Shown here: one piece after another, positions 50,824 through 62,759 of the stretch
Numbering within the stretch: position 1 is the stretch's first letter
Layout: each line of letters begins with the position of its first letter
Assembly (NCBI GenBank): GCA_023079485.1
Contig: CM041085.1
Span: forward strand, 28,753,121-28,817,120
From: Archilochus colubris
Taxonomy: Eukaryota > Chordata > Aves > Apodiformes > Trochilidae
Direction: 5' to 3'
DNA length: 64,000 nucleotides
Translations under genes and position numbers: made by a program
Notes under the pieces: model-generated
Told to the model about the DNA's origin: nothing
The model's input: only the letters and a program-made list of their open reading frames with translations
Database searches by the model: none

Positions 50824-50832
50824 ACTGGACAG
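50824..50832 (+). other. Candidate 9-nt microexon by splice signals
   Basis: A T-rich tract ending TTTTTAACAG (AG at 50822-50823) is followed by ACTGGACAG, then the perfect donor GTGAGT (50833-50838). An acceptor and a strong donor only 9 nt apart fit either an in-frame neuronal-type microexon (three codons, Thr-Gly-Gln if in phase 0) or a recursive splicing intermediate. There is no independent support. Confidence 0.2.
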
Positions 50833-51794
50833 GTGAGTACCAAAGGAATTCCTGAATACAAGATGAGAAAAAGAAGTGAGGGTGTCTCAAGGTCAGCTTT
50901 GCATTTATCCTGTTTTCAAGCCAGTTTGGCCCGTTAGTATAATTCAAAACCTTCAAGTTTGTTTAATTTTCATCCATCTGCCAAAACACTCAGGAGTTCC
51001 AGAAAGCAGTCGTAAGTCAACTTAGCAGTACTACCAAAACTCTACCAGTTCAGGGGCTCAAGGATACCAAACCACCGCCTTGCTATCTAAGACGTGCCCT
51101 AAGCCAGGGCAATTCTCAAAAGACCTATAAGTATAGACGTGTATATGCAATTGTATATGTACCCCTTGCCCAAGTCTTCTTAGGAAAATAAACTGTACAA
51201 ACTGTAATTAACCACTTGCATTTTTATAATAAATTTCATCACACAGGAACAAAAAGTAGTAAGAGTACTACAGCTGTGTTGTATCACTAAAAAAGAAGTC
51301 TATAACGGTTTTATTTTCATTTAAAATTAAGTTTAAAGTATCTTAAATCAGTCACATAAGATGCACTTGGCAAAAAAATATATTAGAATGTTTTAAGAAG
51401 TTGGGACTAATTTCACTAAAACTTCTGTGTTCTTCTGAGCTCTCAGCCTCAAGATTAGCTACTCATCAGGAAACATCCACAAATATTTTCTTGCTCACCC
51501 ATGGCTGAAAACAAGAACAGGAGATGAGAGGAAATAAAAGGAATTTAAAGCTGCTGAAAACTAACGTCTACCACATGAGGCACAAAATAAGCATGCCGTT
51601 GTATATTTGATGAAAAAATAACTGTTATGAAATATTAATTTGAAAAGTGATTAAGCTTTGCAATTGAAAAGCTAACCCTTCACAACACGAAATAATCATG
51701 CAGCATGGGAATGAACACATCCTGTGTCCTCTGGTGCTCGTTATAATTTATGCAACATCTCTACCCCAATACTTCGGTTGCTTAGATATTTTCC

Positions 51795-51935
51795 TCTTGG
51801 TCTTTTGTTGGTGGTGGGGTTTTTGGTGGTTTTTTTGCTTGTTTGTTTTGCTTTTGCTTGTTTGGTTTTGCTTTGTTTTTGCTTGTTTGTTTTTATTTTG
51901 TTGTTGGTTTTCGTTGTTTTTGTGTGAAGAAATTC
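51795..51935 (+). repeat. T/G-rich low-complexity tract
   Basis: About 140 bp is made almost entirely of T and G with a few C. It has recurring TTTTGCTTGTTTG and GGTTTTGCTTTG units, so it is partly tandem. Strand asymmetry is extreme: the minus strand is A/C-rich. A further TTTTGTTTGGTTGTTG piece follows at about 51958-51978. Confidence 0.85.
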
Positions 51936-52689
51936 TTTCTAATATCTAACCTGTGTGGTTTTGTTTTGTTTGGTTGTTGTGTTCTTCTTATTTAATTTGG
52001 ACTTTGAAAAATCACTGGACTTGTTTGTTACAAGCATCCTGGAAACCCGAAGCAGCAGATATACTGTCCTCATACATTTCCAGGCATGGAATGGTAACAC
52101 TTTCTTGGAATTACCTGCTGAGGAGAGTGGGATGCTCCCCAGGCTCCAGTGCAGAACCTCATCTCCTCTTTCCAGCAGGAAGTAGCTTCTCTCTTCAAAG
52201 CTATTAACAAATTTACTCACCAGTATGAAGTACAATGTCTCTCCTAAGGGTTAAAATGAATGACCTTTCATACAAAACGGGCAACCTATTCCCTAAACTA
52301 CGAGCAATTAATCCACCAAGCAAAAGAAATGTTTTACAGTCCCATTCATTTTAACTGAATTTCTTCAGGGATATTTAACTTTACATATGAAAGCTATACT
52401 TTGTACATGATATATATGCGGGCACATTATTTATTTACAAATCTCAGGCACAGAAATCACAAGTTCAAAATTTTCCTTACAACGAATTTCATAATTAGCC
52501 CTTCTGTAGTCAAGGCACATACAGAGATCAGGGATTACTCATTAGAGGAAGGAATTAGCAGGATTTTAGGCTTCAATGGCCTGTACAGACTATTAGCTTG
52601 CATTTGGCTATTAAGCGGGTAAGCAGAGTGGTCTCTAAAGCCTCAGTGACAGACAACAATAAATTCTCAAAACGAGACTTAACACCTGC

Positions 52690-53100
52690 TTTCCTAATCT
52701 TAAAGGGAAGGTGGGAAACAGCCGGTTCAGTGCTGGCACGGCACCCTGTCCAGCCGTGCAGGCTGACAGTGTCAGGCCCGGACCGCCCCGCTGACTCCCA
52801 GCCAGGGAAGCCAGAGGTCCCGGGATGAGTGAATCAGCCGGGCAACCGAGACCATGGCAACACCACGCCCCAGCATCAACCAACCTCCTCCAGATCTGCA
52901 CCGCAGCACAGAGGCTCTGCGGCTGCTTCTCTCCGATAGAGGAGTTTTTGAAAACGAAACAAAAGGCGGGGACGCCGGGCAGGCTTGTTTGAGGACTATC
53001 AGCCCGGCTGCTTCCGTCGTCTCCCAGGCCTGGGTTTCAGAGATGAGAGCAACAGGGGGATTGCGAATGGCTGATGAAGAAAGAACCTCAGGCGTATCCC
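52690..53100. promoter_or_regulatory. Small CpG-rich island
   Basis: CpG density rises between about 52720 and 53015, with GCCCGGACCGCCCCG near 52776 and GGCGGGGACGCCGGG near 52965. An RFX X-box-like site lies inside. It is a plausible promoter or enhancer. No recognisable coding exon is seen, and the short open frames on both strands are not recognised. The right edge runs into a TTTATTTATTTATT string near 53111 and a 20-bp near-tandem duplication (53144-53183). Confidence 0.5.
52848..52861 (+). promoter_or_regulatory. RFX X-box-like site
   Basis: GAGACCATGGCAAC matches the RFX-family X-box consensus GTNRCCNNRGYAAC at all defined positions except the second base (A instead of T). The right half site, GGCAAC, is perfect. 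Its position inside a CpG-rich island favours a real regulatory site. X-boxes typically control cilium-related and MHC-class genes, but the target here is unknown. Confidence 0.5.
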
Positions 53101-53600
53101 GTCCGTGCGTTTTATTTATTTATTCTGAATGCCACCAGCACCCCCACCTTCTGATAACACAAACCACCTTCTGGTAACACCAATCAATGCTTTCCTTTTG
53201 GCAAGCCAATTCATTGCTTCAAAGCAGATGGGGAAAATGAGAATAGTCTAAAGAAGGCTTCTCTTTTTTTTTTTTTTCCTTTTATTAAAGCTAAAATACT
53301 CAAAGATGAAGGATAGAATAGCACCTTTACAAAAAATACAGTGTGAGACCCTCAGGACCACTTTGTTCGACTATAGCTGTTGTGTAAATACTAAAAAAAC
53401 GAGGAATTATGATTTCCACTTTTCTCTCCACAGCTCCTAGATCAGAGATGCTCACAGATAAGCAGCATTTACCCAATCAGTGAAATGTTTCCCAGCTTAG
53501 AACAGCATTTCATCCTCACTTGGATCAGTAGAGTATTTCAACCAGAATAAAAAGCACCATCAAAACTGCAACCCTAATTCACAACTATTGCAATTCTATA

Positions 53601-53670
53601 TCGGCATAAGTTCAATGATTTATAAGTAATTACACAGATGTAAGACAAAGATAACCCTGATAAATCAGTC
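53601..53670. repeat. Possible eroded ancient amniote repeat
   Basis: The order CGGCATAAGTTCAATGA, TTACACAGATGTAAGA, then CTGATAAATCAG recalls an old repeat seen in turtles, crocodilians and birds with TGGCATAAGTCCATTGA and TTACACCGGTGTAA blocks. The match is from memory and the copy is very diverged. Confidence 0.25.
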
Positions 53671-54730
53671 CCAGTGCAAATTCAGAGGAATTCTTCCATG
53701 CACATGTCCATATAAAATATTAAGACAAACCATTAGAGGAAGACACAATTACATATAATTTTAAATACACATTTTACTAGATCCCCATGTCCAATTATGA
53801 AATGGAACTACAATTCATTCCTAGATTGTTTAAATATCGCTATTGTAGTATACACCTGTTTTTGGGAAAAAAACCCCGAACAACAAACAACTAATAAACC
53901 ACCATATTTTTGTAATTTAGGGAAGATTAAGACTAAGTACAGTAAATAAAATAATACAGTAAATAAAGAAGCAGAGATTCCACAGATCCAAGCTGTCCAC
54001 ATTAATTTGTTAGAGAAATAATCTGATTTCCTACATCACATGAAAAGATTTTTGGGGAAATGGGAAAAGGTAAGCTTTTCTGGATACTGATCAAACAACA
54101 CCTTACATGTTATTGTAAGGAAACTTCTGTTAGAAAACTCTTCTGGAAGACAGAGTATTTCAATGGGACCACATGGAATAGAGGGAAATTGAAAGAATAG
54201 ATAGTTCTGGTATTCGTTTAGTGAGATAGCAAAATGCCTTCTATTTATTCCTTGCCTTTAGCAACAAACGAGATTTTATAATTAGTGATGTTTTTAGACC
54301 TATGGCATCAGTAATCTCAGAAAAGTATTTGTATGAATGAACATTAACTTGAGTGCTCCCTTTTTCTCTCCTGCCTTTTAACTTCAGAACTGCCAGCAAA
54401 TCGACTGCTGGTGAGAATAAGGGGCTTACTGCACAATTTTGAGACGAGCAGAGAGTGGCACTGCACAGATCTCTCCGCTGCTTTTCAGTGCACATCAATC
54501 CATGACCCAAAACTCTTCTGCTAATTTCAACCTTGGACCTTACTTGAGCAATGAGTAGTAATTTTCTGACGTTTTTTCTAACAGGACAAAAGGATTCCAG
54601 GAGATAGCAAGAAGCTCACTTCCACTTGAGAACTGATCAGCCTATTTGAACTTGGTTCTTTAAAAGGTAACATTTTCTCATTATAGAAAATTCTCTGAAT
54701 GTCCCTTTTCAGATCACAACCAAATCATTA

Positions 54731-54803
54731 GGGCCTGCCACAAAGCCTATTAAAGTCAATTGAAGTCATTCAGAGACTTCAAAGAACTCTGGATCCAGAC
54801 CTT
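54731..54803. repeat. Eroded ancient palindromic repeat (AAGTCAATgG type)
   Basis: The sequence begins GGGCCTGCCACAAAGCCTAT, continues with AAAGTCAATTGAAGTC and GAGACTTCAA, and ends CTGGATCCAGACCTT. This follows the pattern of an old amniote palindromic repeat with ends GGGCCTGATCCAAAGCCC and GGGCTTTGGATCAGGCCC and a centre rich in AAGTCAATGG / CCATTGACTT. The right half has lost about 11 bases. Family name not assigned. Confidence 0.5.
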
Positions 54804-57558
54804 ATGTAAAACATCCAGACAAGGCCCAGCAGCATCTTGCATTGAAGGGAAAACCTATGCCTGCCAGAGCCAGTGGTGTGGCTCTGCAGGAACCTCTGAG
54901 CAGAAGAGCTTGGTGCTGAGCAGCCAACACCTACACTGTACCCCTGAGGGAGGACTGTCCTTTGGGATAGCCCAGGGACCAAGTACCTACCTGCTAGCAG
55001 CTGGAGTGCATTAGGCAGGCTTCTGGGGAACATTTTTCAGTTTCCTTTCATCCAGCTTGCTCCGTGACTGCTGGGTAGCATGCATCAAAGCATGGTAATA
55101 GGGCTCAACCAGCAAAGCTGCTTCTAAAGCCTGCTCCTAATATGAGTGGCAATGCTAATAGCCCCAGCCCTGCACCCAACAGCTCAAGCAGACACTGCAG
55201 AATAAAGGCCAATTTTCTGGGAAGTAAGGTGTTACGACGAACCGAGCAGACTTCCAGGAAAACTGTAGATGTCAGGGAGCCGAAGCACAGCAAGTGCCCT
55301 CAGGAAGAGTTCAGCAGATAAAGAGGCACAACTACAGCTTTTGTGATTGCTCAATACTCATCATCTGTTCTCAGGACTGATCCTGAACTTTCATCTGTAA
55401 CAATGAAAACATCAAAAAATTCTAAATCCAAGACTAAAGTTAAGCAAAATTACTTTCTATGAGAGGCCAAGTCCAACTTCCAAATTTTCTACAGTCTGGT
55501 AGTAGAAGACCAATGACATCACTGTGCTTTTTCAGGCTTGCACACAATTTTCCATGATTTTTGGATGGTTGGATAATAAAACATGGAAGTTCTCAGCAAT
55601 TCCTTTTTAACCTTGAGGTGTCTCAATCAGAATCTCAAATTACTTTTAATTTTTAATACTGATTCCAAAACAGTTTGTTGTTGTTGGGTTTTTTTTAAAT
55701 TAGAACTCCATGTGACTTACTTTCAATATGTCAACAGGCAAACACCTGAAAATCTAAACATGCTTTATACAGACTTGAATTTACACTGCAAGTAAGAGAA
55801 TCTAAAGAGGTCATCCCACCTGTAAAGAATTATACATATTCCACTGATCAACCTGATCCCGAAGCTGAAACAACACCTGGTAAAGTTTACTATAAGGAAA
55901 TTTCTGATGAACTGGAGCATTTACTGATGTTTAGCACTGGTTTAAGTAAACAAACCCTATAGTTAATGCTTTTCAAAAAATGTTACAATGTTCTCTACTC
56001 TGAGCAATCACATTCTAATTTGGGGATAACAGCTCCTTTTCTGAGACATAAAAGCAAACCTAACATTAAAAAAGGACAAATTTGTGTTGTCTTTTCATTT
56101 GATAAGTGAATGAAATTAAAATACAATTTCATTATGGTTGTGCTACATGAAACAAGCACACAAAAAAACCTCCAGAGCAAAACCAAACTACACACTTCAC
56201 GTAGTTCTGAAAGGACACATCAGACCGAAAATGAAAGCATTATATCCTATTATTAGCTTTGGAAACAAAGCATTTAGGAGTAATTTCAGTTTTTAGTCCG
56301 TTACCCTAATGATGGCATATGTAAAAAGAACACATACTGAAACGTAGTTTGGAAAAGATTAAGAGATTATTTTAGAAGCAAATCACTCCATAAATAAAGC
56401 ACAAAAGGAACACAGCATCATTCACGATGGACATCTGTCACCCAAGCAGATACCACATCACACATTCACAGCTTAATTCTGCAAAGTGGAAAAACAAGAC
56501 TTAAAACAACACAGAAAGCCTTACATGCATTAAATTTATTTTTAAATTTCTAGTTACCATAAATATCCAGACACCATCAAGAAGTATAAACATTACATAC
56601 AGAGGAAAGGGTGAGGAATAAAATGAACAAAGAACAGAAGAGAAAGTCACATGGAAAGTCACTCAGGAAAAATCCTGAGTAGTTCCAGTGTTGCTTTTCT
56701 TCTAGTGGGGGGAGGGAATGCAGAGGGAAGAGAAGTCACATTCAATGTCATCTTGACAGTGACCTCTTATTCAAAAACTATTATTTTTCCATCTTGAATA
56801 AGAGAGAACCAAGTGCTCTTCATAATCACATAAATGACCTACCACTCTCTAAGTGCTCTCTCTTAAATCAACAAAGAGCTATCGGAAGCAGAAAGTATTG
56901 CACACGCCTCCCCTGTTGTCTCAATCCAAGTCATCAGCACAGTTCCACCTCACCATAAGAGAAGCCTTGAAAGGCCAGAAACTCTAGGAAATACACTTAT
57001 CAGGCTATCCTTTCTCCTCACAGCAATACTTTCAGAATTTTGCAGAGTTAAAATGTTAGAGACACTATGGGGGAAAGGAAAAATACAAAAAGACAGTTAC
57101 AAGAGAGAAAGAGAGAAGCATGATGGGAGTTAACTTTTTAGGGGAAGGAAATCAATAGCTTTAAACTGGACTTTAACAAGGGTGGGAGGAAACATTTCCA
57201 TTTTCATTAGCAGTAGACTGTTCCTTATTATGCATTTCAGGAGACCCATGCAACTGACTAACTTAACTTACTGCAGGGAGCTTAACATGCTGCACCAGTA
57301 TGTAAACTGACAAACTCTGCCACCCCTTTCTCCATGGGGATCACAAGAGATTGTCCCCTTAAGGTCAGTAGTAAGGTTAAGGATCTTTATCCCAAAAAAG
57401 GGGGAGGGAGAAGAGGGGATGGTAGGTGTGTGGGTGTTTTTTTTTTCAAGCAAGGATGAGGGGAGAATTCCCCTTCATTTAATTGTCTGCTGCTCTTTCC
57501 GTATAATTAATCAGGGAAAGTACCCAGGGAAAAAGTGAAAATTGTAGCGTGTGAAAGG

Positions 57559-57579
57559 AAAAAAAAAAAAAAAAAAAAA
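57559..57579 (+). repeat. A21 homopolymer
   Basis: A pure run of 21 A. No retroposon body or processed pseudogene is recognised upstream, so it is treated as a mononucleotide microsatellite. Confidence 0.9.
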
Positions 57580-60500
57580 GGCAGGGAAGTCCAAAATTTT
57601 TCCGACTACAGTATTACCAAACACAAAAATATCTCCCAGAAACGCTTTGCTGTTATGTTGAAATCCATTAGCTCAATAAGAAAGGATCTGGTGCACTGAG
57701 TGACTCAGCAAGTCAGACCCCAGACTAAATCACAGAGGAAGAAAAGGGACAGCCCACATCCCAGATAACCTGCCTATTTTACATGCTCTGCTTTGTTACT
57801 AGAACTGTTCCAAAAAACTCCATAACCTCCTATTCCACCTGTGTAGAACAATGTGATGATCATACATGGTAGGGGGGGAAAAAAAAAGAAGAGTTGAAAA
57901 GGAAAAAAGGAAAAAGCCAAACCACTACTTCTTCCCCTTTGGTTTCTCAAAGGCTTAGTCAGCAGTGATAGCAGTGATGAAAGCTTCACTAGGCAAAATA
58001 CTGACTCTGCAAGAACTTCCATCCATCCACCTAAATCACCCACAAAAGTGTAAACAAACTCTTTCCAATAGATAGATTGGCAGGAAATTCAAATCCTCTC
58101 AAACAGAATAGTTGAACCATGGGTGAGAAACAGCATTTGTTGAAACGCTCAGTGTTCACAGGGCAGCAGTGCACTCCTTGCAGTAACTAAGAGCTGGGGA
58201 AAATACAATGAATATGGCAAGCACTGGGATGGCTCATAACTACTTAAAAAACTAAATCTATAAATTCACCTCTACTTCTACAATAAAGCAAAGGGATCAA
58301 GTGTACCTTATCAGTAGGAGGAACCAACAAGCGGTGATGCTTTCTTCTGTTTCTACCAGTAAAGAGTATATAATAAGACACAAAGGAAAAGCAAACACGA
58401 GAAAACCCTAGGAGAATCCTTGGATCTGACCTTCTCTCCATATTCTCCCTCTGTAATTCTTTTTTCTTTTTTTTTTTTGTTCTATAAAATCCTTGCTGGA
58501 TTGCTGACTGCAGAACACTTACTGAAGAATGCATAATTACATCTCTTTAACCCCTTGCTGTCACAATGCATATACTGTGCTTGGATTTGTTGAATGTTTC
58601 CCTCCTCCCCAAAAACAAAGAATGAAGAGAATTTGCACAGGCCAGCAAGCCCAAAAAATAATGAAAATGCCACTAATATGGTATTACTGCCAAAGATTCC
58701 AACCCATCAAATTAGACTCTCCAAATTATTTCATTATTAGCTGCTTTCATGCATTGCTCCCCACTATGTTTTGTTTCAGAGTGCTCAAGTACATGCATAG
58801 TGGAGTTAATAAAATGAAAGAACGTCACCAACAAAAGAACATTCCAGGCCCAGTAGCTTAGTAGCTTCTGTTCACATGCCTTTTCACATAAAACTTGCAG
58901 TGTGCAAGTGCAACAAGCCTTTTCTCTTCCAATTTTTCAATCTCTACTCTGGAAGGGCTTGTGAACCTACTGATACACAGGGGACAACAACAACCTGTGA
59001 ATTTTGCTCTTCATCCAATGCCTAAAGCAATCAGCATTTCTTCAAATTAATAAGTAATTTTGAATTTTTGTAGTATTGGTATGCAATCTCAGGATATAGC
59101 AATGTTCTCCAAAAATTCAAGAATCAGCATACTGTGAAACAATGTATTATGTAAATAATAAGTGTTTTCACAGACTATAGCTGCTGCTGATGCTAACAGG
59201 ACAAGAGTTTAAAAAAAAATAATTAAGAAGTAATAGTTAGCTGTTTTGTTTTCATGGACAGGACACCTGAACTCATATGTGTACATGACCACAGTGGCAC
59301 TCATCAGAAAATAAGGTGAAAACACAGATCCTGACCTAAAAGGCTTAACAAAATACTTTCCACAGACCATAAACTAATGAGGAGTATGGGGGTTTTTTTT
59401 CCTCCATTTTGTCTGTATTTCTAGCTAGTTAGAGGGATAGCTGGAGGCTAACGAGTCTGAATGCAGTGCCTACTTTTACTTGAAATATAGGTTTCTAAAG
59501 GACTTTTTCTTCATTTATAGTATGGTTTGTAAATATATTGTTTTCATCAAGGATTCTACCTGTGGAGAGAATGAGCTTCCAGCTCAGCAGAAGGCTGCAA
59601 ACACTACAAAGAATAGCTGTGTTTGCTGGTCATATGGAGGAACAGGGTGACAACTGGGTAGATTGAATGTAAGAATTAATCAGCCTAATCCAAAGGTAAC
59701 TAAAATCAACAAAGCTTGAACTCGGCCCTGAAGCAATAAGGACATGGATAAAAGTAGAGGGAAGTTTACACCCATTTGGGATTCCCACAGCTGTTGTTTA
59801 TTGATGGATTCGGAAATAACCACCTGTACAGTAGAGATGTTACAGGTGTGTGAGAATTATCTCTGCTTCCATGTGGTATTTCTCTTCTGAATTGGTTCTC
59901 TAGAGGTTGTTTTTTTTTCTCCTTCCAAATCACTGGTGTCAAATGCTGCTATTGCTGGAAATAACCAATATACTCTTTGAGTCTCATGGTAAAAACCAGT
60001 AGTATACAGAGCTTCCTCACGCTGTGTCTTCTGTATCTTCTTCTGCAGCACGCATTATTGTAATTAAAGCTGAAGTGGTTTTAGTTAAATTATTTTATGT
60101 AAACTGTCACAGTTTTATGAAGTCAACAGAGATATGACAACTTACAGAAATGAAAGGCATAGTCAAAATATTTTAAAAGGAACAGAGAAAGTGAAAATAG
60201 TAGGAACTCCAGAAAAACCTGAGGAAGGAATAATTTTAAGTTGTTCTGAATTCTGCAAATACTGCGCTAAGAACATTATTGAGTACCTAAATAATTAAAG
60301 TTTATCCTCCTTATTGAAACAGTCCATGTTTGAGAATTTGTGTGAGTTTTAATGTTTAATTAAGGGATTTAAACATCGTTTTAAGTGAAAACTCTGTGCA
60401 ACCTTAACTATGGACCCACCAGGTCACCTCCATAATATATTCATGTTGGGTGATCCAGGACCTGGCTTTTACATAAGTCAGTTACTACAAACAAGACAGT

Positions 60501-60897
60501 TCAAATATCAGTCACAAGCATATGAAAAATCAATTTACAAGGAGATGAAAAAATAAATGTTCTAGAAGATAGAATATGCTAATGAAAATTAGTGTAGTGT
60601 TTGCTTTTTGTCCAGGTTTCGGTTTCACATGCAGTGACAGCTGAGACATGTTTATTTAGTGATTAAAAAAGGAAAAAGATTAAGCAGCAACTTTAAAAAG
60701 CCCTTTGCAGATAAAGATATGCCAGTTTTATAAGCAATTAGTAATTTCTTATTAATGGAATGCAAAGTGTTTTGTCTATTTTTTCCCAGAATTTGTAGAT
60801 CCAAGGGGAATGCAACTCAAAGGCTGAAATTCATACTCACAGAATCAGGAGATAAATTTCCAGTCCAGCCTATTTAAAATATGCAGTTGTACAGTAT

Positions 60898-60928
60898 TAA
60901 TATATATGTAAACATATATATATATAAA
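60898..60928 (+). repeat. Alternating TA tract
   Basis: Imperfect TA repeat (TTAATATATATGTAAACATATATATATATA-like order), interrupted by GTAAAC. Confidence 0.8.
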
Positions 60929-61147
60929 AGAAAAACTTTTAAAATGTACATTATTGATACATTCACCAACACTGTAACACCTGAACTCGAGGCTGGGCTG
61001 CAAGCTGCTCTTGGCCAAGAGAAGAGACAGGCCTTGTGCTGGTCTCAGGTGGGCAGGGAGTTGGGTTGACCATCCATCTTTCATCTACCCGAGGGCCCTC
61101 CCTGAGGTAGGAAGTATATTTCATTTGACTTTTAGAAGCAGTGCTAT

Positions 61148-61774
61148 TTACTGAAGGCATCTGTGGGAGTTACATGGGTGAAAAGTTGCATGCAGGAAAA
61201 AATGCAAAGCTCTGAGACACAAAGCTGAAGACAGATGTGGGAGGAGAGAGAACAAGTCCTGCACATACAACCTCTCCATACAGAGACCTGAGCACAGTCT
61301 ACAGTCCAGCTGGATGGGTGATGTAGATCTCGACATTTTGGTCCACTGTCCAGAAGCTGAAAACTGCATCCCACAAGAGGTACTATTTACATCAACATCA
61401 CTACATGACATGTATTTAAAAAGGACAAAAATTGAGGAACATCTGGTATTTCCTGAGATGCCCTTGGAAGCATTTAGGAGACCAGGTGCTGAGACAGAGA
61501 TGAACAAAAAAAAGATGCCAGTAAGCACCCCATAAACAACAAATTTACAGTTTAAAAAAAAAATTAAAAAGGGGGGTAGGTGAGGAGAATGAAAAGTTCC
61601 AAGTTTGCTTGTTAGCCTCCAAGTTTTTGAGAGAGAGACCATTTGTGTCAGCAGGAATGACTGAACTCCTGTCTCTACAGCGCTGCATTTGGGTATATGC
61701 CTCCTTCTAGAGACTAAAATGAAAGCTGTATTTCTGTATTTTAGAGCATTGGAAAAGTGAAACAAAGCCTGCAC
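61148..61774 (-). other. Unrecognised 208-codon open frame, minus strand
   Basis: The minus strand stays open for about 208 codons, with the first ATG at 61642 (about 164 codons to the stop). The plus strand is also open in one frame from about 61180 to 61535, and carries a splice-donor-like CCA|GTAAGC near 61519. The predicted minus peptide is rich in Ser, Phe, Leu and Cys, with a hydrophobic segment in its middle (FLIFFLNCKFVVYGVLTG). It has no recognisable domain. This length is unusual for DNA of this composition, but without homology it is not called a gene. It could be an eroded coding exon, a retroelement remnant or chance. Confidence 0.2.
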
Positions 61775-62164
61775 CTTGTGTTTATAATGATATTTCTACT
61801 TCTCTACCTGTGTTTCACCAGCTCCATGTTACAGAGAATGGAAGTGGGAGTAAATATTGTGTCCCTTGGATCATTCTGGATTTTTTGGTCCCTGGTCCGT
61901 CAACAATGAGGTGCATCTTTTTTGAAGTCTCCTAACAAAATGCTACACCTACAGAGAGTGGGGTGAGAACTTCAGAAGACAAGACGGGCAAAAAATTAGA
62001 ATTCAAGACCAAAATACTTCCTCGACTTGAACCTTTCACAACCCTATCAAGGCTCATGTGTGCTGACTTCAGCTTCTGCCTCAATTAAATGACAAGAACA
62101 GACTCATCTGCATCCCTTTGTAGAATGCTTCAAAAAAGCGTAATTCTTCAAAAGACAGTTTTAA

Positions 62165-62201
62165 AAAGAAAAAAAAAAAAAAAGGAAAAGGAAAAAAAAA
62201 G
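62165..62201 (+). repeat. A-rich tract with A14
   Basis: AAAAAG, an A14 run (62171-62184), then GGAAAAGG and a further A9 run. It is a low-complexity purine tract; no element body is recognised. Confidence 0.85.
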
Positions 62202-62637
62202 CCTTTTTCTATTTTGAAACATGTTAAGTAGGAGCAGCCAAAAATGCTCAAGGCTTCCCTCCAAGTTTTTGAAGACACCGTGGAGAGAAGGGGTTAAGTC
62301 CTGAAAAATAAAAGAGCAACAGAGCAAATATGACTACATGTTTGAAAGAGCCTATAAAATGTTACAAGCAAAACAGGAAAGCTTGTGTTAATAATGCATA
62401 AACCAAAAAGAGGGGGGAAAAAAAACCCTTCCCATTTAATGGAATAATGTTTTTATCCTTGCAGCTAAAGCGAAATAAACCATGACTATTAATCTGGCAA
62501 GGCCATGTAAGAACGCAATTTTTAAACATTTTCTAAGAGGGGACAGCTCAGTAGCCGCTCTGGGGAGCGAGGCCTTGTGTAGGGCCGCGCTCGGCGCTAA
62601 ATACCAACCTCCGCTCGGCAGAGGCCATTACCCGCCC

Positions 62638-62653
62638 CGTCGCCATGGCGACG
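62638..62653. promoter_or_regulatory. Palindromic RFX X-box
   Basis: CGTCGCCATGGCGACG is a perfect 16-bp palindrome. Its inner 14 bases fit the X-box GTNRCCNNRGYAAC at all defined positions but one (G for A at position 12). Symmetric X-boxes of the GTYGCCATGGCRAC form are bound by RFX1-3 homo- and heterodimers and are frequent at ciliary gene promoters. The two CpGs per half site may make binding methylation-sensitive. It lies about 107 bp upstream of the TATA box. Confidence 0.7.
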
Positions 62654-62744
62654 CTAACAGTGCGCCCGACTTCAAAGACAAAGATGTAATTTCAGACTTC
62701 CAGCAGCCAGAGGGAGCGGTGAGAGCTCCCTGCCCGGGCGGTGT

Positions 62745-62750
62745 CAGCTG
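62745..62750. promoter_or_regulatory. E-box CAGCTG
   Basis: A palindromic E-box lies 9 bp upstream of the TATA box inside the CpG island. Such sites bind basic helix-loop-helix factors. Six-base sites are common by chance, so its support is the position only. Confidence 0.35.
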
Positions 62751-62759
62751 ATGATCAAT

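Larger units (their letters stand above)
49491..52689. other. AT-rich stretch without recognisable gene
   Basis: No gene or named repeat is recognised. It holds the T/G-rich tract and the 9-nt splice-signal candidate listed separately. Open frames crossing 51.7-51.95 kb are Leu/Phe/Val/Cys-rich and arise from the low-complexity tract. Confidence 0.55.
53101..62529. other. Long AT-rich stretch without recognisable gene
   Basis: No gene is recognised over about 9.4 kb. Items noted: a T14 run at 53264-53277; a possible eroded ancient repeat at 53601-53670; the palindromic repeat at 54731-54803; an A21 run at 57559-57579; an alternating AT tract at 60898-60928; a long minus-strand open frame at 61148-61774; and an A14 run in an A-rich tract at 62165-62201. 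Confidence 0.55.

Noticed and set aside
51698..51949. Hydrophobic Leu/Phe/Cys/Val-rich frames resembling membrane segments
   Set aside because: They are translations of a T/G-rich low-complexity tract; several frames give similar hydrophobic strings.
57540..57579. A21 run as a retroposon poly-A tail
   Set aside because: No recognisable mRNA or SINE sequence upstream and no target-site duplication seen.
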